Shown here in pieces: positions 22,124-33,099 of a DNA stretch of 64,000 nucleotides. Under the pieces are notes generated by a model, which was not told the DNA's origin, searched no databases, and worked only from the letters and a program-made list of their open reading frames with translations. This stretch comes from Brassica napus. Taxonomy: Eukaryota > Streptophyta > Magnoliopsida > Brassicales > Brassicaceae. Position 1 is the stretch's first letter; every line of letters begins with the position of its first letter. Location: positions 13,975,726-14,039,725 of the forward strand of contig NC_063437.1 in the NCBI RefSeq assembly GCF_020379485.1, read 5' to 3'. A program made the position numbers and the translations under genes.

Positions 22124-22607
22124 ATGAAAAGCGATCAAACAATGGCGATAAAACACCTCACTGCTACCGCATATGGCGCTGTCTACGGAGCTATTTCCGG
22201 CGGTATAATAGGAATGGTCATGACCCCACTGCTCAGGCGTCACTTTCGAGTCCTAGGCCTCGCCCCACTGAGTCAAAATGTGTTTATGCTTTCAAAATGT
22301 GTGTTCTTTGGTTAAACCAAACCCTGTTTATGTTTTCACAGCTTGCTCTTAGCATCAGGTGCTGGGTTGGCATACTCTTTTGTGAGACAAGGCTTGAAAG
22401 TCCGACCTGCAAACGCACTCTTCAACGTTGCTGCTTTCACTTTTGTGTCAGGACCAACGTTTCAGGTGATTCATCCTTCATTAATCAATACAAGATTATA
22501 TACCTTCTTCTTACTTAGCACGGTTTTTTTTGTTTTTCCTTCAGCTGAGGGAAACAATCAGAGCAAGAAGTGGAGATTCCACCAGGGGCAAGGCTTTTGA
22601 TACTTGA
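22124..22607 (+). CDS. Small two-helix membrane protein, unknown function
   Basis: Three exons (22,124-22,281; 22,342-22,465; 22,545-22,607) give 114 residues. The first hydrophobic segment is glycine-rich (TAYGAVYGAISGGIIGMVM) and the second reads LLLASGAGLAYSFV. The tail is basic and polar. The Gly-rich, small-residue helix pair recalls inner-membrane carrier or TIM-like pores in outline, but I do not recognise the family. Frame continuity across both junctions supports a real gene. The end of exon 1 was chosen by phase (donor GTTTATG). A second in-frame ATG at 22,142 may be the true start. A GA-repeat leader precedes it. It lies between the Myb/SANT gene and its partial duplicate, so it was probably present before that duplication. 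Confidence 0.65.
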
Positions 22608-23084
22608 TCATATCAAAAGCTTTGAATACAAGCTTCTCTACTCTCACATGGATCAAAATATAGGAATTGAATCCAACCATGGTCTGCTGTTTTGAGTGCA
22701 GGTACCTTAAGATGAGGAAAGCACTAATTTGACCCCCTACCCTTTTGTCTAATATGGTGGTGATGTAGAATCTTAGATGTTGTTTGTAATAATAAACTTG
22801 CTAGTTTGTAATAATAACCTTAAGACTTAACCACCTATGAATGTTCGAAGCCAAGAACATAACTTTTTTCACTGAAATTTTATGTCTGCTTAAAGTTAAA
22901 AAAAAAACAACTTTATTGAAATATCAAGCACCAACGAACCTCTTAGTCTAACATCCAACGATTTCTTCAATCGTTTTCGCCATTTGTGGAGTGAGAGGAT
23001 TCTTCCAATCACCAATGATACAAGAAATGATTAACCCAAGGCATTGCTCTTTTAGGAAAGTCCCATCTTCATGCTTCTTTCACC
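22608..23084. other. 3' flank of the small membrane gene
   Basis: No coding content seen. Contains AATAATAAACTTG polyadenylation-like sequence near 22,790. At about 23,035-23,070 (CAAGGCATTG...AAGTCCCATCT) it resembles about 24,130-24,170 on the far side of the Myb/SANT duplicate. Confidence 0.4.
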
Positions 23085-24075
23085 CAAAGAAGATTACCTC
23101 TGTAGCAGCAGTGGTCCTTCTCCTGTAGAATGGACAGCGGTCATGGACCGTTGTCTTATTGATCTCATGCTTGAGCAGGTCAATAGAGGAAACAAAGTTG
23201 GTGAGACCTTCACAGAGCAAGCTTGGGCGGAGATGGCAGAATCCTTCAATGCAAAGTTCGGATTGCAGACTGACATGTTTACGCTGGAGAATCGTTACAT
23301 ATTGATGATGAAAGAGCGTGACGACGTCAACAACATCCTTAATCTTGATGGCTTTGATTGGGATGGAGAGAAGCAAATTATAGTTGCTGAAGATGAACAT
23401 TGGGAAGCTTATATAAAGGTAAGGAGGCTAGTCTAATGAAACACCATAGTGATGTTTTTCTTACAAGGTGTGTCTGAATTTTGGCAGGAACATCCAGATG
23501 CAACTATATATAAAGGTAAAACCTGGGAGAGTTATGGTGATTTGTGCAAGCTATATGAACATCTCTCACACGAAGGCTTCAACTGTGAGAATCTTATGAT
23601 CGAGTTGGATAACTATGGCCATGAGATTGATATGGTCGATGACTTTAGTTCTTCTACTCACAAGCAGCATTGTAAGCGAACCAACCCAATTTCAAATCCG
23701 GGGATAGATGCACGTAAGGCTCAGAAGACGGAGTGGAGATGATGAGGAAGCCTCTAAGTGAGGCAGAAGGTGAAGGCGAGGATAAATTCACAAGAATACA
23801 GAACGCCGTTGATGCACTACAAGCTTTACCAGACATGGATGATGAGCTTCTACTGGATGCTTGTGATCTTTTAGAAGATGAGAAGAGAGCAAAGACGTTC
23901 TTGGCTTTGGACGTCTCTTTAAGAAGGAAATGGCTAGTGAGGAAGCTCCGTCCTCCTTCGTCTAACGCCTAACGTTTAAGCAGTGTGTGTGTCTCTCTAT
24001 TTCTACTCAAATTTGTAAGCACAGCAGAATAGTTTATGTAATGTTGTAAAAGTATGTGGTGATCTTAGATACACG
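23082..24075 (+). pseudogene. Truncated duplicate of the Myb/SANT-like gene
   Basis: Near copy of the parent's last two exons and 3' flank (parent about 20,262-21,279). The exon equivalent 23,085-23,417 holds the fourth Myb/SANT-like domain and ends at GTAAGG. The final exon starts at 23,488 after GGCAG and runs to 23,972. Relative to the parent, the segment after AQKT lacks one base, so the frame ends at TEWR and the remaining C-terminus continues in another frame from 23,733. The upstream three domains are absent and the 5' edge abuts unrelated sequence. The coding similarity is otherwise very high, so the duplication is fairly recent. A short single-domain protein could still be made from the intact first part. 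Confidence 0.8.
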
Positions 24076-25851
24076 ATCAAAAGCAAGAGTTTAGGTTATC
24101 TAACTTGCATTGTTAGATATGAATAGTTCAAGGCATTGGTATTTAGGACAGTCCCATCTGGCCATCTTTAAACAACATAACAAACAATCATTAACTAGAC
24201 CATATCGAATTCAAACCGAAGATTATGCAATCAAAACTGAATAAACCAAAATTTGCACTATTCCAAAAACGGGTCCAATGGTTAAACTTTCAATTGTTAA
24301 CAAGGATAAATAAGATCCAGCCTGATGAGTTTATTTGTATATATTATCGACAATTTTTTTAATATATATTTCATCATTTTATACTTCACTTGTGTCAGAA
24401 TCACCATTGTTCCATTATACATATACAATGTTTTTTGTTGTTATTATATAATTTTTTCCGATGGACCGGATCAATTTTTATTAAAAATTGTGGAACTAAA
24501 TTATAGTTAATATATCATGGATTAATCGGATTGGACATAAAACAAATTATGACACAAAAACTTTATTTTTTTCCACCAAACACATTTTGAAAATAATAAA
24601 CAGAGTTTAATTATTTTGACATTTATCTTCCATATGGTTTTGAAAAGTTTCAGATCAACCATCGAATTAATACATGTCATTTTAATGCTTTTAGTCGTAT
24701 GTTTAAGTAAAACTTACATTTTTGTAATTTACAGTCGTTTAAAGAAAATCAAAATATAACATATAAGAAAAATCTAACATATAAGAAAAATATAACATGT
24801 ACGGTTGCCTCATTTTTGTAATTTAAAGTCGTTTAAAAAAATTAAAATATAACATATAAGGTTTCTCCATTTTTGTAATTTAAAGTCATTTAAAAAAATT
24901 CAAAATATAACATATAAGAAAAAAATCTAATTTTTTATTATATGGTTAAAGTGATTGTTTAATCTTTTAATAATATAAAATTAAAAAAAAATGAAGAAAG
25001 ATGCAAAAATTGTTAACAAATCTTTATTTTTATTTTTTTGACAACAATAACTAATCTATGATAAGAAACCTACTTTTTTAAAAAGATGATGGTCCAATGA
25101 ACCCAGCTAGATTGAAGTTGTACGCGAAGAAGACACTGGCATGCACACTCATATTAGAAGAGGGCAAGAGCTCAGTATATATAACCCCGCACACACCCGG
25201 GTCAAGAGACCGGTACGCTTCATAGAAACTGGTCCAAAGTTCCATCAACTTATTGTCTCCACTAGGATCACAAGCCCACGTTACTAAGCTCGACATTAAC
25301 AAATCTTTATTATTTATAGTCATTAATTACCACATATATGTTAATCATATTAGGTAATTTTGTAGCTTTTACTTAAAGAAAAAATATACGCTTCTTATAT
25401 TTTGGGTTAATATAATGTTCTATAGTAATTGAATTTGGACCAGCATTTTTTTTTCAATTGATTCTTAAGATACCATGTAAGCTAAATTGATATCTTAATT
25501 AAATGACATTTAAATAAAGTCTTTTTTTAATTAGTACAACTTTTTAAATGATGTTCAATTAATATATACGGGATTGTGAGCCAATGGCTAAACTTCAATA
25601 CTTACGATCCAATTCAATGGCCTAAATGTCATCATTATTCTAGAAAATCAGACAATACATTATTATTTTATCTTTCAAGTTATTCACATATATCTTCTTT
25701 TCTTCTACGTTCAAACTTCATTTTCAAGAAACTCCCTCTTTGACATTAAACTCCTTAATTCACTACCTTCATCAATAAATATTTCTCTCTCTCTGAAATT
25801 CAAAGCACATATTTGGAAACACTTCCATGTGTACAAGTACAAGTTCGATAT
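24076..25851. other. AT-rich intergenic region
   Basis: Mostly AT-rich with tandem-like short repeats of AAAATATAACATATAAG and TTTTTGTAATTTAAAGTCGTTTAAA (24,715-24,920). One GC-richer island at 25,085-25,290 is described separately. No other coding signal. Confidence 0.45.
25085..25290 (-). pseudogene. Possible short gene fragment, unidentified
   Basis: A GC-richer island in AT-rich DNA with an open minus-strand frame containing CDPSGDNKLMELWTSFYEAY and CGVIYTELLP. The composition contrast and smooth codons suggest captured or leftover exon sequence. I do not recognise the family and see no flanking exons. Confidence 0.25.
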
Positions 25852-26578
25852 CAGTGGTGGTTACTCTCAAAATATAAAGAAATGTATTTATGTTACAATG
25901 CAATAGATATTTACTGTTTTCTGTTAACCTTTTAAGTAGCTCACAATATTCACTTCTCAGAAGAATAAAATCTGATACTTCTATAGCTTCAGAGACTGCC
26001 CTAAATCGCCTTCAAGGAAAGAAAATATATAGTGAAGTCAAATCGTTGATCATGGATAAACGATTATGACTTTTGAAAATTGAGATCAAGCTGCTAATAT
26101 CAAACTGACAAGTAATATTAAAAAGATTAACAATCTTATTCTTATTATTATTTATAGATAAATAAGAACACCTTTATAAGTGTTGCTTTTTTTATTTTTA
26201 ATTATTTATAACTCCATTATTTTGCCACTCCTCTTTGTAAATAAAACAATATGGTTCACACAAAATACAATACAATGATATATCAAAATTACCAAAAGTA
26301 AATTACTTTATTCGATGTTGTAGTAAAATCATTTAGAAAATCCATTATCTAATCATATTAAATAAAATAGGCAATGTTCTATAAGAACAGAAACTACCAT
26401 GGTTTATGGTTATAAACCAAATAACCTGAAACTCTATATATCCAAACCAAGCAAATGAAATTAGATATTATTTTAATCTGGTATATAACTTTTGTAAACC
26501 AAATTTTTTGGAAAGATTAACTGAAAAACCATATAGAGACTTTAACTCATCATGACTAGGTGACATTTATAGCTTACA

Positions 26579-26957
26579 GGGACAACACCAAGTTTCTTTC
26601 AAATATTTGTGTTTATATCATATACCCGAAGCTCATCAAAGATGTTTTTAACAAGTATAGATTGTCATCAACCACATCAATAAGGGGCGGAGATTGGGAA
26701 GGCGCAATGAATGTCATGTATTTTAGCATGTCAGGTATAAACTCCCAAGAATTTGTCGCCTCATCATACCTTTCTCCACAAGTAAGGTGTTTATCATTAT
26801 CATCTCGCCCGCCGAGGACATAAAATTTTTCACACAAGAAACATCCTGAGTTGAACTTCCTTGCTTTATGCATTCCATGAATCATCATCCACATTTTTGT
26901 ATCAGCATTATACTTTTCTACAGTTTGCACAACAACAGGGGTCCCATTTTCATCCAT
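26579..26957 (-). pseudogene. F-box/kelch-like remnant (leftmost copy)
   Basis: Retains only about 380 bp of the kelch region (MDENG...VVVQTVEKYNADTK...YVLGGRDDNDKHLTCG). On the 3' side a deletion joins GTTGTCCC directly to the distal 3' flank. On the 5' side the sequence passes from CATCCATTT straight into the promoter-distal AATTAGTGATTG block, removing the F-box half, intron and promoter. A one-base loss near 26,633 (CTCATCAAAG against CTCGTTCAAAG) shifts the frame. Not functional. Confidence 0.8.
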
Positions 26958-28279
26958 TTAAATTAGTGATTGTTTGAAGTTTTTGAGTAAGTTTTTGTTA
27001 ATTTTTTGAGAATATTTATTAGGTTTTTAAAGAAATGTTTTGAATACTTTTTGGCTTTAAATTAAATTAGTTATTTTATTTCATTGCAATTTATAAAAAA
27101 AATATGTATGCATTATTAAAGAACAATAAATAACAAAGTTGATACATGCGAAATAAAATGATTTAAAAGATAACTTTCATTCTATAATGAAAGTCCAGTT
27201 TGTATATTTTCTTCGATCAAAGTCTATTTGTGTATATAACACATTAAATTTATAAATCGAAAGTCGAGTATTAATTTAATACCCTATGATTAACCTGATT
27301 CGAACCAAACTGTATTTGGCTACTCTGAGAATATAAAGAAATGAATTTATGTTACAATGCAACATATATTTTATTGTTTCTCCGGTACCTTTTCAGTAGC
27401 TTACAATGTTCACTTCTCAGAAGAAAAATTCGATTCTCCTATAGCTTCAGAGATTCTTTAAATCGGCTTCAAGGAAATAAAATATTGCGAACTCAAATCA
27501 TTGATCTTGGATAAACAATAAAGAGTTTTGAAATTGAGATGATCTAATAAATAGTTATATAGATCAAGCCGCTAATATCGAACTGACATGTAATAATATT
27601 AAGAAATAACAACCCTATCCTTATTATTATTTGTAGATAAATATGCACATATTTATAAATGTTGTTTTTTTATTTCTAACTATTTACAACTCCATTATTT
27701 TTCCGCACCTCTGTGTAAATAATAAATATTGGATTTACACAAAATACGATAAAATGATATATTAAAATTACCAAAACTAAATTACTTTATTCCCTATTTT
27801 AGTAAAATCTTATAGAAAATCCATTATGTAACCATATAAAATCAAATAAGGAATTTTTAAATAAAAATAGATACAGCCATGGTTTATGGTTGAAAAGCCA
27901 AATGACCTTAAACTTCTAGTTATCCGAACTAAAAAAATAAATTAAGATACGATTTTAATGTGTTATAACTTTTACAAACCTAAAATTTTGGAAAATAAAC
28001 TGAAACCAGATGGCGATTTTAACTGAACATGACATTTATGGCTGAAGAGGGAAAAAGCAAAACCAAAATAAATAAATAACCATTACATACACAACATTAG
28101 TATTTTTTCACAAACATAAGCACTTAAAACAAGCGAAAAACAACAACATTTTTATCCCAAATGAAAAACAAAAAAAATCAGAAAAACACAAACCAAACAA
28201 CTTAAAACCAAATGCAACAACTTTAAGCACAAATGCAAAAACAAATTAATAAGTTTCCAAGCTTTCCTTGGAAAAAACT
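26958..28279. other. Array spacer, 3' of kelch copy A
   Basis: AT-rich spacer with the same landmarks as the other spacers (TTTTTGAGAATATTTATTAGG, ATAAATCGAAAGTCGAGTATT, CATGGTTTATGGTTG). No separate gene. Confidence 0.6.
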
Positions 28280-29581
28280 TTAAGCAAACATCACACAACA
28301 GTTATGAATAAACTGTGGGAGTTCAGCACCAACACACCAATGTTTTATTTCTTCCCAGTGCTGCTCTTCCACGTCTGGAGAAGGACGGCATGAGTGAACT
28401 ACTGTCTTCCTATGCCAAGAGTGAGAAGTTCCAATCACCAGAAGTCTGTCTCCCATCGATTTAAACGCAATCCCCCAACCGAAGGCAGCGTTTGCGCTCA
28501 CAGGGACAACACCAACTTTCTTCCAAATATTTGTGTTTATATCATATACCCGAAGCTCGTTCAAAGATGTTTCTAACATGTATAGATTGTCATCAACCAC
28601 AGCAATAAGGGGCGGAGATTGGGAATGCGCAATGACTGTCATGTCTTTTAGCATGTCAGGTATCAACTCCCAAGAATCTGTCGTCTCATCATAACTTTCT
28701 CCACAAGTGAGGTGTTTATCATTATCATCTCGGCCACCGAGGACGTAAAATTTTCCACGCAAGAAACATTCCGAGCTGAACTTCCTTGTTTTATGCATTC
28801 CATTAATCATAGTCCACCTTTTTGTATCAGCATTATATTTTTCTACAGTTTGCACAACAACATGGTTTCCATTTTCATCCATTTTAATGCCTCCTGCAAA
28901 AAATGCGGTTTTACCATGGCTCGTAGAACCGTACATGGCCCTCGGTGTGATCATTGAAGGACCTTTGAACCACTTATGATTCTCTAGCTCATAACGAAAC
29001 ACCACAATTTCATCTCTTTCTTTCCCTATGACAATTAGTTGAGTACCCACACTAACTGTTTCCTTACCGCTGTAGAAAAAGCAATAGTCAGAAGAAGGAA
29101 TTTTAGGAAGTCTCCGAAAGGTTTTAAAATCCTTATCAAACATTTCCCAATTAGATACAGCTCCTGAATGCAAAATCACATAGGGTTTCACAAGTCCCCT
29201 TTCTTGTCTCACCCTGAAAATTTCACAGCTCTTTAATAACTGCAAGAATTTCTTGTTAAGAAACTGCAGTTTCCAGTATTCAAAGCATGGCAGACGAGCA
29301 ATGATCTCGACCTCAAGCTCGTACAAAAGTTTATGATCAACATAACAGGCATCATGAGTTTTTAAACCTGCAAGATTCTGAAATGCTTTTCCAATTTCTC
29401 CTTTTTCTTCCTCATCGAAATCAGAACAAGGTTTCACATTTAAGTCAGGTATGTGAGGTTTAATGCCAACCATTGAAATCTTCCTTGGTTCAGATTGGCT
29501 CAAGCTTGCTCCAACTTTAGGAGCCTGATCTTCTCTTAGCATTAGCACATCTCGATTTATTTTAGCCATCTCTTTTGACAT
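28280..29581 (-). CDS. F-box/kelch-repeat-like protein, copy A (intact)
   Basis: 433 residues, one coding exon. The start is MSKEMAKINRD at 29,581, seven bases after the acceptor of a 5'UTR intron (29,588-30,179, GT-AG). A weakly conserved F-box-like region lies at about residues 90-135 (YELEVEIIARLPCFEYWKLQ, then NKKFLQLLKS). Kelch-type repeats follow, with FAGG, YVLGGRDD and matching W positions (YNADTKRW, YDETTDSW, YDINTNIW). It resembles the Arabidopsis At1g26930/At2g02870 F-box/kelch group in the order of these parts. Such proteins usually recruit substrates to SCF ubiquitin ligases through the F-box; here the F-box is diverged, so SKP1 binding is uncertain. Copies A and B are the only intact members of the array. 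Confidence 0.8.
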   Translation of the reverse strand: MSKEMAKINRDVLMLREDQAPKVGASLSQSEPRKISMVGIKPHIPDLNVKPCSDFDEEEKGEIGKAFQNLAGLKTHDACYVDHKLLYELEVEIIARLPCFEYWKLQFLNKKFLQLLKSCEIFRVRQERGLVKPYVILHSGAVSNWEMFDKDFKTFRRLPKIPSSDYCFFYSGKETVSVGTQLIVIGKERDEIVVFRYELENHKWFKGPSMITPRAMYGSTSHGKTAFFAGGIKMDENGNHVVVQTVEKYNADTKRWTMINGMHKTRKFSSECFLRGKFYVLGGRDDNDKHLTCGESYDETTDSWELIPDMLKDMTVIAHSQSPPLIAVVDDNLYMLETSLNELRVYDINTNIWKKVGVVPVSANAAFGWGIAFKSMGDRLLVIGTSHSWHRKTVVHSCRPSPDVEEQHWEEIKHWCVGAELPQFIHNCCVMFA

Positions 29582-31797
29582 CAATCCCTGTAAATTCAAA
29601 AATAATATATGAATAACAACATTCAATTCCAAGAATCTAACATAATTTTTTTACAACATATAATTACAAACAATTTTAAGTATTTGAACTCCCAAAATTT
29701 ATTTAAACAAACAATAATGAGATTATGTTATATAAACTGGGAAATCAAACAAAAGCTGCATTAACTAATATAAACTCAAAAATTGCAAGCAAATAATTAA
29801 TTAATGCTTCTATATAATTTAATGCTTTGAAAATTTAATATTTCAAGAGATTAAGAAAAATTATTTCCTTAGTCTATACAATAATGTGAGCCACTAGAAA
29901 AATGAAATTTAAATTTATGCAACACGACATAAATGGACAAACACTGTTCTAAAACATATAATTACATGCCTTTAACGATTATAATTTTTCTATTTAAAGA
30001 ACTTTCAAAATATCAAATTGGGAATATGTATTATATCTTATAAGTAAATCAATATAATTTCAAAACTAAGCATATTATGACAAAGATTAATATATTCTAT
30101 GATAGTGATGCAATATAAAAAATCTGATATGTAATAATATCACTAGTGATTAGATTTATCATAAAATTTGAATGTGTACCTTAAAAATGGATAGAAATTC
30201 TTTATTGAATGCTCTCTTGAATCCCAGTTATATTTAGTTAGTTGAAAAGATGCATAAGAAATCTTGACTAAGTTACTCAGATATATATAGCATATGTGTT
30301 TTAAATTTTAGCTCTACCATATTTATACTGCTTTGTTTAATTTTATTACCATATTAATACAATATCCTTATTCAACCATCTACCATAAATACAAGTAATA
30401 AATTATCTGGAAGTTTTGAATAAACTTTTATGAGTTTATTTAAATCTTTACCATACACGATAAGACTACTAATTAGTGATTGTTTGCAGTTTGGACTAAG
30501 TTTTTGTTAATTGTTTGAGAATATTTATTAGGTTTTCAAAGAAATGTTTTGAATACTTTTTGGCTTTCAATTAAATTAATTATTTTATTTCATTGCAATT
30601 TTTTTTTAAAAAAATGTTTGCGTTATTAAAGAACAATAAATAACAAAGTTGATACTTGCAAAATAAAATGGTTCCATTTTAAATTAAAAGATTACTTTCC
30701 ATTTATAATGAAAGTCCATTTTTTATATTTTCTTCGATCAAAGTCTATTTGTGTATATGACACAATAGATTTATAAATCGAAAGTCGAGTATTAATTTAA
30801 TACCCTATGACTAACCTGATTCGAACCAAACTGTATTTGGTTACTCTAAGAGTATATAAAGAAATGAACTTATGTTACAATGCAACGGATATTTATTGTT
30901 TCTCCGGTACCTTTTAAGTAGCTTACAATGTTCACTTTCCAGAAGAAAAAATTGATGCTCCTATAGCTTCAGAGAGTTCTTTAAATCGGCTTCAATGAAA
31001 AAAATATTGCGAACTCCAATCATTGATCTTGGATAAACAATAAAGAGTTTTGAAATAGGGATGATTTAATAAATAGTTATAGAGATCAAGCCGCTAATAT
31101 CGAACTGACATGTAATAATATTAAGAAATAACAACCTTATCCTTATTATTATTTGTAGATAAATATGCACATATTTATAAATGTTGTTCTTTTATTTCTA
31201 ACTATTTGCAACTCCATTATTTTTTCGCACCTCTGTGTAAATAATAAATATTGGGTTCACACAAAATACGATAAAATGATATATGAAAATTACCAAAACT
31301 AAATTAATTTATTCCCTGTTTTAGTAAAATCCTATAGAAAATCCATTATGTAACCATATAAAATCAAATAAGGAATTTTTAAATAAAAATAGATACAGCC
31401 ATGGTTTATGGTTGAAAAGCCAAATGACCTTAAAACTCTAGTTATCCGAACTAAAAAAATAAATTAAGATACGATTTTAATGCGTTATAACTTTTACAAA
31501 CCTAAAATTTTGGAAAATAAACTGAAACCAGATAGCGATTTAAACTGAACATGACATTTATGGCTGAAGAGGGAAAAAACAAAACCAAAATAAATAAATA
31601 ACCATTACATAGACAACATTAGTATTTTTTTCACAAACATAAGCACTTAAAACAAACGAAAAACAACAACATTTTTATCCCAAATGAAAAACTAAAAATT
31701 CAGAAAAACACAAACCAAACAACTTAAAACCAAAAGCAACAATTTTAAGCACAAATGCAAAAACAAATAGGTTTCCAAGCTTTCCTTGGAAAAAACT
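29582..31797 (-). promoter_or_regulatory. 5'UTR intron, promoter and spacer upstream of kelch copy A
   Basis: The 5'UTR intron runs from donor GTACAC (30,179) to an acceptor at 29,588. The presumed leader exon begins near 30,250, with a TATA box at 30,280-30,289. Beyond about 30,470 the sequence is the 3' flank of copy B. Equivalent regions lie upstream of B (33,100-35,314) and C (36,617-38,735) and are nearly identical, so all three copies share the same promoter. Confidence 0.6.
30280..30289 (-). promoter_or_regulatory. TATA box of kelch copy A
   Basis: Reads CTATATATAT on the minus strand, about 100 bp upstream of the 5'UTR intron donor. The same block precedes copies B and C. Confidence 0.45.
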
Positions 31798-33099
31798 TTA
31801 AGCAAACATCACACAACAGTTATGAATAAACTGTGGGAGCTCAGCACCAACACACCAATGTCTTATTTCTTCCCAGTGCTGCTCTTCCACGTCTGGAGAA
31901 GGACAGCATGAGTGAACTACTCTCTTTCTATGCCAAGAGTGAGAAGTTCCAATCACCAGAAGTCTGTCTCCCATCGATTTAAACGCAATCCCCCAACCGA
32001 AGGCAGCGTTTGCGCTCACAGGGACAACACCAACTTTCTTCCAAATATTTGTGTTTATATCATATACCCGAAGCTCGTTCAAAGATGTTTCTAACATGTA
32101 TAGATTGTCATCAACCACAGCAATAAGGGGCGGAGATTGGGAATGCGCAATGACTGTCATGTCTTTTAGCATGTCAGGTATCAACTCCCAAGAATCTGTC
32201 GTCTCATCATAACTTTCTCCACAAGTGAGGTGTTTATCATTATCATCTCGGCCACCGAGGACATAAAATTTTCCACGCAAGAAACATCCTGAGCTGAACT
32301 TCCTTGCTTTATGCATTCCATTAATCATAGTCCACCTTTTTGTATCAGCATTATACTTTTCTACAGTTTGCACAACAACATGGTTTCTATTTTCATCCAT
32401 TTTAATGCCTCCTGCAAAAAATGCGGTTTTACCATGGCTCGCAGAACCGTACATGGCCCTCGGTGTGATCATTGAAGGACCTTTGAACCACTTATGATTC
32501 TCTAGCTCATAACGAAACACCACAATTTCATCTCTTTCTTTCCCTATGACAATTAGTTGAGTACCCACACTAACTGTTTCCTTACCGCTGTAGAAAAAGC
32601 AATAGTCAGAAGAAGGAATTTTAGGAAGTCTCCGAAAGGTTTTAAAATCCTTATCAAACATTTCCCAATTAGATACAGCTCCTGAATGCAAAATCACATA
32701 GGGTTTCACAAGTCCTCTTTCTTGTCTCACCCTGAAAATTTCACAGCTCTTTAATAACTGCAAGAATTTCTTGTTAAGAAACTGCAGTTTCCAGTATTCA
32801 AAGCATGGTAGACGAGCAATGATCTCGACCTTAAGCTCGTACAAAAGCTTATGATCAACATAACAGGCATCATGAGTTTTTAAACCTGTAAGATTCTGAA
32901 ATGCTTTTCCAATTTCTCCTTTTTCTTCCTCGTTGGAATCAGAACAAGGTTTCACATTTAAGTCAGGTATGTGAGGTTTAATGCCAACCATTGAAATCTT
33001 CCTTGGTTCAGATTGGCTCAAGCTTGCTCCAATTTTAGGAGCTTGGTCTTCTCTTAGCGTTAGCACATTTCGATTTATTTTAGCCATCTCTTTTGACAT
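31798..33099 (-). CDS. F-box/kelch-repeat-like protein, copy B (intact)
   Basis: 433 residues, the same length as copy A and over 95 percent identical by eye. Differences include NRNVLTL for NRDVLML and KIGAS for KVGAS near the N-terminus. It has the same start context after a 5'UTR intron, the same F-box-like segment and kelch repeats, and a stop in the same TTTAAGCAAAC context. No disabling change seen, so it is a second candidate functional gene with its own copy of the promoter. Confidence 0.8.
   Translation of the reverse strand: MSKEMAKINRNVLTLREDQAPKIGASLSQSEPRKISMVGIKPHIPDLNVKPCSDSNEEEKGEIGKAFQNLTGLKTHDACYVDHKLLYELKVEIIARLPCFEYWKLQFLNKKFLQLLKSCEIFRVRQERGLVKPYVILHSGAVSNWEMFDKDFKTFRRLPKIPSSDYCFFYSGKETVSVGTQLIVIGKERDEIVVFRYELENHKWFKGPSMITPRAMYGSASHGKTAFFAGGIKMDENRNHVVVQTVEKYNADTKRWTMINGMHKARKFSSGCFLRGKFYVLGGRDDNDKHLTCGESYDETTDSWELIPDMLKDMTVIAHSQSPPLIAVVDDNLYMLETSLNELRVYDINTNIWKKVGVVPVSANAAFGWGIAFKSMGDRLLVIGTSHSWHRKRVVHSCCPSPDVEEQHWEEIRHWCVGAELPQFIHNCCVMFA

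Noticed and set aside
28394..28576. Repeated 60-codon plus-strand open frames opposite each kelch copy
   Set aside because: They recur because the units are duplicated and are antisense shadows of the kelch genes.
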